A stretch of DNA of 33,298 nt, taken from the NCBI RefSeq assembly GCF_007989105.1, contig NZ_BJVK01000024.1, positions 1 to 33,298 on the forward strand. Direction: 5' to 3'. Under the pieces are notes generated by a model. That model had not been told where the DNA came from. It ran no database searches and worked only from the letters and a program-made list of their open reading frames with translations. Within the stretch, counting starts at the first letter, position 1, and every line of letters starts with the position of its first letter. The stretch is from Lentilactobacillus kefiri. GTDB lineage: Bacteria; Bacillota; Bacilli; Lactobacillales; Lactobacillaceae. Shown here piece by piece: positions 27,559 through 33,298 of the stretch. Position numbers and translations under genes: made by a program.

Positions 27559-28473
27559 ATGGCCGAAACAAAGGAACGATTACGACGGACAATGATGTTT
27601 GTGCCCGGCAACAACCCCGCAATGGTCAAGGATGCCGGCATCTATGGTGCTGATTCGATTATGTTTGACCTCGAAGATGCCGTATCGATGGCGGAGAAGG
27701 ATGCTGCCAGGGATTTAGTTTACGAAGCCTTGCAAACCCAAGACTATGGTGACGCCGAATTGGTTGTTCGAATTAACGGTGACGACACGCCATACTACCA
27801 TAACGATATCAAAGCAATGGTAAAGGCTGGCATTGACGTGATTCGGTTACCGAAGACTGAAACGGCCGATATGATCAAAACCCTTGAAAAGGATGTCCTA
27901 GCTGCTGAAAAAGAATTCGGCAGAAAAGAAGGCGCTACTCATTTAATGGCCGCCATTGAAAGTGCCAAGGGCGTTTTGAATGCCCCAGCCATTGCGGCCG
28001 CATCTGATCGGATGATCGGCATCGCCCTGTCTGCTGAAGATTACACCACCGATATGAAGACCCACCGTTATCCTGATGGTGCCGAATTACAGTTTGCTCG
28101 CAACATGGTCCTTCATGCCGCCCGGGCTGCCGGGATTGCGGCGTTTGATACCGTCTTTACCAACATGGATGACACCGAAGGCTTTTACCGTGAGACCAAC
28201 TACATCCACCAACTTGGGTTTGACGGCAAGTCCCTGGTTAACCCGCGGCAGATTGCGATGGTTAATAAAGTTTACGAACCAACCGAAAAAGAAGTTGAAA
28301 ATGCCAAGAATGTCATTAATGCAATTAAAGAAGCCCGAATGAAGGGATCTGGAGTGATTTCAATGAACGGTCAAATGGTTGATCGACCAGTGGTTCTCCG
28401 AGCTCAGCGGGTTATGATGCTTGCCAAGGCGTCTCACTTAGTTGATGAGGAGGGAAACTACATTGAAAAATAG
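27559..28473 (+). CDS. citE: citryl-CoA lyase (citrate lyase beta subunit) CitE
   Basis: This subunit cleaves the citryl-thioester into oxaloacetate and acetyl-thioester. The 304-residue HpcH/HpaI-type TIM barrel shows [14 protein letters not shown], the metal-site [29 protein letters not shown] and [11 protein letters not shown], and the C-terminal [16 protein letters not shown] precedes the ATG. It overlaps citF by 11 bases. It is complete and conserved. Confidence 0.96.
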   Translation: MAETKERLRRTMMFVPGNNPAMVKDAGIYGADSIMFDLEDAVSMAEKDAARDLVYEALQTQDYGDAELVVRINGDDTPYYHNDIKAMVKAGIDVIRLPKTETADMIKTLEKDVLAAEKEFGRKEGATHLMAAIESAKGVLNAPAIAAASDRMIGIALSAEDYTTDMKTHRYPDGAELQFARNMVLHAARAAGIAAFDTVFTNMDDTEGFYRETNYIHQLGFDGKSLVNPRQIAMVNKVYEPTEKEVENAKNVINAIKEARMKGSGVISMNGQMVDRPVVLRAQRVMMLAKASHLVDEEGNYIEK

Positions 28474-30001
28474 TGTTGGTCGGAAATTACCAGATGATTT
28501 GATGAAACAGCTAAATTACGAAGGCTTTAAGAGCACTGAAATTGGGAAGCCGCAAGTACAACGAGTGGCGCCAAAGGTTCATGTCTCCACTGGTGACGAT
28601 AAGTTGGTGGACTCCATTGAAGACGTTGTTAAAAAGACGGTTAAAGACGGGATGACGATTTCATTTCACCACCACTTCCGAAACGGGGACTTTGTGTTTA
28701 ACAAAGTCATGCGCGTGATTATTGATCAGGGGATTAAGAATCTGACACTGGCACCTTCTTCATTGACGGGGGTCATGAATGATATCGTGATTGAGGCCAT
28801 TAAGAAGGGCACCATCACCAACATTACCAGTTCCGGGATGCGCGGCTCACTGGGCGACTTTGTTTCCCACGGCGGCCTGAAGAATCCGGTGATTTTTCGT
28901 TCTCATGGGAACCGGGCTCGGGCAATCGAACACGGCGATATCAAGATTGACGTCGCCTTCTTGGGCGTGCCTAACGCTGATAAATTAGGAAATGCCAATG
29001 GGATGCAGGGCGACGCTGTCTTTGGCTCATTGGGGTATGCTTTAATGGACGCTCAGTATGCCGACAACGTCGTTTTACTGACGGACAACATCATGCCGTA
29101 TCCCAATACGCCGGCCTCTATCAAGCAAACACAGGTGGATTACGTCGTGAAGGTTGACAAGGTAGGCGATCCGGACAAGATTGGTTCCGGTGCTACCCGG
29201 TTCACCAAGGATCCTAAGGAATTGAAGATTGCGGCGATGGTTAACGATGTGATTGTTCACTCACCGTACTTCAAGGATGGCTTTTCGTTTCAGACCGGTT
29301 CAGGCGGCGCCGCACTGGCCGTTACCCGCTACTTACGGCAAGCGATGATTGATAACCAGATCAAGGCATCGTTCGCCTTAGGGGGCATCACAAAGCCAAC
29401 CACTGATTTGCTTGAAGAGGGCTTGGTCCGCCGCGTCATGGACGTTCAGGATTTTGACAAGGGTGCTGCTGCTTCAATGCACACCAACCCGAACCAGCAG
29501 GAAATCGATGCGTCATGGTACGCTGATCCTGATAATAAAGGGGCCATGGTGGATCAGCTGGACATTGTCATTTTAAGTGCGTTGGAAATTGATACAGACT
29601 TTAATGTCAATGTCATGACCGGTTCAGATGGTGTGATCCGGGGCGCTGTTGGCGGACACCAGGACGCTGCGACTGCCAAATTAACGATTATTTCCGCACC
29701 GCTTGTTCGGGGCCGAATTGCGACGGTGGTGCCTAAGGTGACGACGAACGTGACCCCGGGTGATTCTGTGGACGTTCTGGTGACCGAATACGGTATTGCG
29801 ATCAATCCAAAGCGCAAGGACTTGCAGAAGGCTTTCGCTAACCTGCCAGGAGTTCCGGTTTACACGATCGAAGAATTGCAGCAGATGGCTGAAAAGAAAG
29901 TCGGCAAGCCAAAGCCCCTGGAATTTACGGACCGGACCGTGGCTTTGGTTGAGTATCGGGATGGTAGTATTATTGATGCGATTAATGAGGTAAAGGATTA
30001 G
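28463..30001 (+). CDS. citF: citrate CoA-transferase (citrate lyase alpha subunit) CitF
   Basis: This subunit swaps the acetyl group on the carrier arm for citrate. The 512-residue product has the CitF N-terminus [41 protein letters not shown] and [16 protein letters not shown] take the TTG at 28463 as start. GAGGAGGG at 28447-28454 is 8 bases upstream, and the reading matches the family; the frame extends 7 codons further without a better site. The last base of its TAG stop is the first base of a long palindromic element. Confidence 0.95.
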   Translation: MKNSVGRKLPDDLMKQLNYEGFKSTEIGKPQVQRVAPKVHVSTGDDKLVDSIEDVVKKTVKDGMTISFHHHFRNGDFVFNKVMRVIIDQGIKNLTLAPSSLTGVMNDIVIEAIKKGTITNITSSGMRGSLGDFVSHGGLKNPVIFRSHGNRARAIEHGDIKIDVAFLGVPNADKLGNANGMQGDAVFGSLGYALMDAQYADNVVLLTDNIMPYPNTPASIKQTQVDYVVKVDKVGDPDKIGSGATRFTKDPKELKIAAMVNDVIVHSPYFKDGFSFQTGSGGAALAVTRYLRQAMIDNQIKASFALGGITKPTTDLLEEGLVRRVMDVQDFDKGAAASMHTNPNQQEIDASWYADPDNKGAMVDQLDIVILSALEIDTDFNVNVMTGSDGVIRGAVGGHQDAATAKLTIISAPLVRGRIATVVPKVTTNVTPGDSVDVLVTEYGIAINPKRKDLQKAFANLPGVPVYTIEELQQMAEKKVGKPKPLEFTDRTVALVEYRDGSIIDAINEVKD

Positions 30002-30114
30002 AGTGCTCCGACGGCTCAGGCGCTAACGTCTAAAGATAAAATGCCAAGAATCCAGGACTGGGATTTATGACATTTCACCCTTAGACACCGCACCTACCGA
30101 GCCTTGTCGCACTC
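30001..30114. repeat. 114-base imperfect palindrome abutting the citF stop
   Basis: GAGTGC at the start pairs with GCACTC at 30109-30114. Further pairs are GAC-GGCTC with GAGCC-TTGTC, GTCTAA with TTAGAC, AAATG with CATTT and AATCC with GGATT, so nearly the whole stretch folds into one long hairpin. There is no T run at its end. Possible roles are a miniature mobile element, a 3' stabiliser of the citCDEF message, or a processing site. Confidence 0.65.
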
Positions 30115-30122
30115 TGATTCAT

Positions 30123-30159
30123 AAGCCCACTGCTGCATTCTTGGCACGCAGGGGCTTTT
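30123..30159 (+). terminator. intrinsic terminator inside the cit operon
   Basis: AAGCCCACTGC (30123-30133) pairs with GCAGGGGCTT (30148-30157), with one bulged A, and ends in TTTT. It would lower expression of citX and citG relative to the structural subunits. Confidence 0.7.
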
Positions 30160-30183
30160 ACATACATAAGGGAGGGAGGTTTG

Positions 30184-30750
30184 ATGACTAAATTGTTTGA
30201 AACCGGTGAGCCACAAGATATCACTGCTGTGTTAGAAAGTAAGGATGCCCGGGTGGCTTTCCAGAAGAAATTGGTGACGGACTATCCAGATGACAGTATT
30301 TTAGCCGTCAAGTTGAACATTCCCGGCCCAATTAAGAATAACGATCAGCTCCATCGGGGGTTCAATCACGGCTTATTAAGTCTGATCCAATTGCTTCAGG
30401 CGACCAATGCCGCTGTAAAATTAGTGGCTCAGTGGGATAAACCCACTGGTAATGAGGCTTTTTTGACGGTTTCCGGGGCCCTTGAAACGGTAAAGCGGCA
30501 AGCGGTGGCCTTTGAAGATCAAGATGCGTTTGGCCGGCTATTTGATGTGGACGTCTTCGGTCATGGCCAATCGACGGCGTTGTCGCGGACAAAGCTTGGG
30601 TTGCCGGTTCGCAAGTGCTTTATTTGTGGGCGGCCGGCAAAGGCATGTGCCCGGTCTCGACGACATTCGATCAGCGAATTGCAGGTCAAAATTAGTCAAG
30701 TGTTTGACCAAGAATTTAAGGGTGAGGCGGGAGTGGTTAATGACGATTAG
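30184..30750 (+). CDS. citX: apo-citrate lyase phosphoribosyl-dephospho-CoA transferase CitX
   Basis: This enzyme transfers the prosthetic group to Ser14 of CitD. The 188-residue protein has the CitX hallmarks GRLFDVDVFG, then SRTKLGLPVRKCFICGRPAKACARSRRHS with paired cysteines. AAGGGAGGGAGG lies just before the ATG at 30184; a TTG three bases earlier is possible. It is separated from citF by the palindrome and terminator and overlaps citG by 11 bases. Confidence 0.93.
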   Translation: MTKLFETGEPQDITAVLESKDARVAFQKKLVTDYPDDSILAVKLNIPGPIKNNDQLHRGFNHGLLSLIQLLQATNAAVKLVAQWDKPTGNEAFLTVSGALETVKRQAVAFEDQDAFGRLFDVDVFGHGQSTALSRTKLGLPVRKCFICGRPAKACARSRRHSISELQVKISQVFDQEFKGEAGVVNDD

Positions 30751-31642
30751 TGAAACAACCCACGCAAGGCAACTGGTTTCGACGGCGCTGGCGGCAATGC
30801 TCTACGAAGTTTCTGTGAATCCCAAGCCCGGATTAGTTGATCCGGTGGACGCCGGGCCCCATCCTGATATGAATGTATTTATGTTTATCGACTCGGCGGT
30901 GAGTCTGCGGCGCTACTTTGATGAATGCGTGGCCGCTGGCGAACAGTTTACTGGTGGATTAACCGCGTTGCCGGACCTCTTTCAAACGATTCGGCCAGCT
31001 GGAATTGAAGCAGAGAAGGATATGTTTGGCGCAACCCATGGCGTGAATACGCACAAGGGCGCAATATTTTCACTGGGCATTATGCTGACAGCGGCGGCCT
31101 TTCAGGATCGTCATCCAAAAGTGGTTCCCACGGGGAATGCTGGTCTTATGCAGGTGATTCAAAAAATGTTGGCGGCACTGATCGATCATGATTTAGCCAA
31201 TGGGGACATGCACGACGTTCGCAACTTAACCGCCGGGGAGTATCAGTACGTGAAGTACGGCTTTTTGGGAATCCGGGGCGAAGCGGCTGCCGGCTTTCCG
31301 GTGGTCATGAACCATGCCTACCCATTCTTAGCAAGACGTACGGGAAGTATAAACGAACGGTTATTAGATACCCTGTTGCATATTTTGTTATATGCGGATG
31401 ACTCGAATTTGATTAAACGCTCTGGTAATCCCGATATTTTGTTGCGGGTGCGTCAATGGGTAACCCGATTTTTTGAATTAGGCGGCAGTCAGACTGCTGA
31501 GGGGGTTTCGTTTCTCCAAAAGTTGAATCAGAAATTTAAACAGGAGAATTTAAGCCTCGGGGGGTCTGCTGATCTGTTAATTTTAACGATCTTTTTGGCC
31601 CTCCGAAATGGCATTATTCGTAGTGATCAAAATACCAATTAA
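30740..31642 (+). CDS. citG: triphosphoribosyl-dephospho-CoA synthase CitG
   Basis: This enzyme makes 2'-(5''-triphosphoribosyl)-3'-dephospho-CoA, the precursor used by CitX. The 300-residue protein has VNPKPGLVDPVDAGPHPDMN, GVNTHKGAIFSLGIML and DSNLIKRSGN, all conserved in CitG. The true start is the ATG at 30740, with GGGAG 6 bases upstream; the frame is open further back only as an overlap with citX. CitX and CitG are separate proteins here and not the fusion seen in some bacteria. It is the last cit gene. Confidence 0.93.
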   Translation: MTISETTHARQLVSTALAAMLYEVSVNPKPGLVDPVDAGPHPDMNVFMFIDSAVSLRRYFDECVAAGEQFTGGLTALPDLFQTIRPAGIEAEKDMFGATHGVNTHKGAIFSLGIMLTAAAFQDRHPKVVPTGNAGLMQVIQKMLAALIDHDLANGDMHDVRNLTAGEYQYVKYGFLGIRGEAAAGFPVVMNHAYPFLARRTGSINERLLDTLLHILLYADDSNLIKRSGNPDILLRVRQWVTRFFELGGSQTAEGVSFLQKLNQKFKQENLSLGGSADLLILTIFLALRNGIIRSDQNTN

Positions 31643-31663
31643 CGACTTTTTTCACGACACTAT

Positions 31664-31694
31664 TTGTTCAGCTATTAACAATCGATGGTATAAT
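31664..31694 (+). promoter_or_regulatory. promoter of the truncated AraC-type regulator
   Basis: TATAAT lies at 31689-31694; TTGTTC at 31664-31669 is a weak -35 box with a 19-base spacer. It directly follows citG, with no obvious terminator in between. Confidence 0.5.
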
Positions 31695-31730
31695 CAAAGA
31701 TGAATAGTAAAGTGAAAAGAGGTGGCCAAC

Positions 31731-32312
31731 TTGAATAGAAACACGCACCGGATCAGTTTTCCGGACCTTCATTGCGGCTTTGATTTTTTAGCGGCTGGTG
31801 AACATCGGGTTAAACAGAAACAACTGCTCACTTTCAAACGAAATGCTCATTTTCGAATTGGGGTTCTGTTAAGCGGCAGGGCCCATGTGGACATCGCAAA
31901 CGGTCACTTCAGATTGGAAAAGGGTGACGTGTTAGCACTGCCACCCAACTTGGACTTTAATGCCCGATCTGATGAGGATGTGACATATTTTAGCTTCGAT
32001 TTAGCGGTGGATGATCCCAAGCTGCAATTGTTTTTAAGCCAAAACCTGATTTACGTATATCCTCGAGAAACCGCATTAGCGCGATTGGTTACGCCCCATT
32101 TAACCAGGCTAATTGAAATTAACGGCGAAAATCATCAAGATTTCGAATTAACGTTGTCCATTCAGGTAGTCGTCAGCCAAATGATGTTAGCAATTCACGA
32201 TGTGATTACGCAGCTGCACGACAACAGTAAGTTTGCCCAGCACGAAATTTCGGGTCTAGAATTTTTGGTGTTGGAAAGTATTTCCATTCCAAAAGTACTA
32301 GGCCCTTTTTGA
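31731..32312 (+). pseudogene. AraC-type regulator truncated before its DNA-binding domain
   Basis: The intact part is an N-terminal cupin sensor domain: RIGVLLSGRAHVDIANGHFRLEKGDVLALPPN, then YFSFDLAVDD. It is followed by helices leading towards the HTH region. AraC-family proteins of this type have about 280 residues, but this frame ends after 193. Its last codons (GPF) come from an ISL3-type end inserted at about 32301, and the two helix-turn-helix motifs are absent. The start is TTG at 31731, 6 bases after GAGGTG; a GTG at 31722 is in frame but overlaps that site. It is unlikely to regulate DNA. Confidence 0.75.
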
Positions 32313-32469
32313 TAACAAAAAAAGCATCTAAGCCTCCCTAGTGCTATGCTTTAAGCGACGAAACTCAAGATAAGCGGGGTATGAATAGATGTCTCAACTA
32401 GATAATACACTTAAATTACTGGGAATTACAGACACAAACATTCAGGTGTTCGGTACTCGTGAGGAATAA
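32301..32469 (+). mobile_element. ISL3-family remnant: left end and transposase stump
   Basis: From GGCCCTTTTTGATAACAAAA (32301) the sequence looks like the left end of a lactobacillar ISL3-family element. It includes ATG at 32389 opening MSQLDNTLKLLGITDTNIQV, the usual transposase N-terminus. The frame stops after 26 codons (32467-32469) where other sequence begins, so about 95 percent of the transposase is missing. It cannot move by itself. Confidence 0.7.
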
Positions 32470-32504
32470 GCTTACATCCACATATTTCTATTTCGTGTCC
32501 GGAT

Positions 32505-33233
32505 TTACTTTTTGGGAGAGTGTTTGAACGGCTTGATATTTTTGTTGGGGGCATCCTTCCTTTCGATTTCCTGAAGTTTTTTTAGAATAGCTGCCTCAGT
32601 TGAAACATATTCCAATCGTGCCTTCAGACGCTTAATCTCCAAGTCCTTCTTTTCCAATTCAGAAAGATGACCATTATCTTCTTTAGCTTTTCCACGACGA
32701 TCAGCTAATCCGTCCGCACCATCTTTTTCATATTTGTTAACCCAGCTATAGACCTGGCCATACGAAACTTCAAAATGATTGGCGGCTTCGGTGTAATGCT
32801 TTTCGTGGGCAATTGTCCATTCCGCAATCTCAATTCGTTCAAGCTTGGTGGTTTTTCGTCCATTCTTCAATCGGGGTCTCCTCCTAGTAGAACTAGAATC
32901 TAGTAATTTCCCACTAGTATACCGAGAAACCCATTGGGAGATAACCCCAACGTTTGAAACTTCGTATTTTCTTGTTAATTCTGAATACGATGTATCTCCG
33001 GCCAGATATTCCTGAATGACGCCAAGTTTGAATTCTTTTGAATATTGTTGCTTTGTGGTTCTTTTAAGACCATCAACTCCTCTAATCTGATACCTTTCTA
33101 ACCACTGTTTTACTTGGTCGTGCTTAACCCCATATTGACTTTCTATTTGATGAGGGTTTGCGGTTCCGTCTTGAAGTAAACCAATGTAGAAGAGCTTTTC
33201 CTCTAAGGTATATCTAGACCCTTTTCGGCCCAT
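32505..33233 (-). CDS. IS3-family (IS150-like) OrfA, helix-turn-helix transposase subunit
   Basis: This 242-residue protein has three successive helix-turn-helix units: YTLEEKLFYIGLL..VKHDQVKQWLERY, YSKEFKLGVIQEYL..VSNVGVISQWVSRY, and ERIEIAEWTIA..VSYGQVYSWVNKY. These are followed by GLADRRGK and a coiled coil LEKKDLEIKRLKARLEYVST, as in OrfA of IS150-group elements. AAGGAG precedes the ATG. The catalytic OrfB should follow downstream (lower coordinates), but only about 35 bases remain before the ISL3 remnant. That short stretch reads VNPDTK in the -1 frame and then stops. The element therefore seems to have lost orfB. Confidence 0.85.
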   Translation of the reverse strand: MGRKGSRYTLEEKLFYIGLLQDGTANPHQIESQYGVKHDQVKQWLERYQIRGVDGLKRTTKQQYSKEFKLGVIQEYLAGDTSYSELTRKYEVSNVGVISQWVSRYTSGKLLDSSSTRRRPRLKNGRKTTKLERIEIAEWTIAHEKHYTEAANHFEVSYGQVYSWVNKYEKDGADGLADRRGKAKEDNGHLSELEKKDLEIKRLKARLEYVSTEAAILKKLQEIERKDAPNKNIKPFKHSPKK

Positions 33234-33298
33234 ACAAAAACTCCTTCCTAGGTAAGCAAGCTTTAATTATTTGCTTGTCTACTCAAGAAGGAGTATAG
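33234..33298 (-). mobile_element. upstream end region of the IS3-family element
   Basis: On the - strand this is the 5' region of orfA. It contains AAGCAAATAATTAAAGCTTGCTT, an interrupted palindrome, and AAGGAGTTTTTGTATG as translation start. The terminal inverted repeat is probably within it but cannot be fixed, because the other end of the element is missing. Confidence 0.4.

Noticed and set aside
32500-32525. Programmed -1 frameshift from IS3 orfA into orfB
   Set aside because: The site has CCCAAAAAG, not the usual A-AAA-AAG, and the -1 frame stops after a few codons, so no orfB can be made here.

Overview
The window looks like chromosome of a heterofermentative lactic acid bacterium of the Lactobacillaceae (Lentilactobacillus/Levilactobacillus-like). 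The reasons are a type I-E CRISPR repeat ending GTGATCC with a Cas2-DnaQ fusion, a full citrate lyase cluster with a SorC/CitI-type regulator, lactobacillar holin-like toxin and ISL3/IS3 sequences, and strong AAGGAGG-type ribosome binding sites. The species cannot be named from the sequence alone.

Region 1 (1-11018) is a complete type I-E CRISPR-Cas locus on the + strand. The order is cas3, cas8e (casA), cse2 (casB), cas7e, cas5e, cas6e, cas1, cas2-dnaQ, followed only 29 bases later by an array of 24 repeats and 23 spacers. The last repeat is degenerate, so the leader end is on the cas2 side. The genes are tightly packed or overlapping and read as one operon from a promoter near position 80.

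Region 2 (11019-14600) is accessory DNA. It holds a GIY-YIG nuclease-like gene, a type I toxin-antitoxin locus with a 34-residue holin-like toxin and a convergent antisense RNA, a very AT-rich gene resembling DUF5677, a plasmid-type serine resolvase, and two truncated micro-ORFs with good ribosome binding sites that look like recombination scars.

Region 3 (14606-19490, - strand) is an operon behind a T-box riboswitch whose best-fitting specifier is ATG (Met). It encodes a UroD-fold methyltransferase with a zinc-type HxC...C motif, a polar amino-acid ABC transporter (ATPase, two permeases, a membrane-anchored binding protein) and an ATC-hydrolase family protein. Together they suggest uptake and breakdown of an organosulfur or methylated compound to supply methionine or cysteine.

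Region 4 (19500-31642) is a citrate/C4-dicarboxylate module with higher GC. An LDH-family enzyme has Arg where lactate dehydrogenases carry the specificity Gln, so it may reduce oxaloacetate. It is followed by a DASS-family carrier behind a perfect cre site, an alpha/beta hydrolase whose natural start appears to be ATC, a divergent CitI-like regulator, and citM-citC-citD-citE-citF-citX-citG. Citrate entering by the carrier would be split by citrate lyase to acetate and oxaloacetate. Oxaloacetate could then go to pyruvate (malic enzyme/CitM) or to malate (the LDH/MDH-like enzyme).

Region 5 (31664-33298) is an IS graveyard. An AraC-type regulator is cut off before its DNA-binding domain by an ISL3-family remnant, which is itself abutted by an IS3-family orfA lacking orfB.
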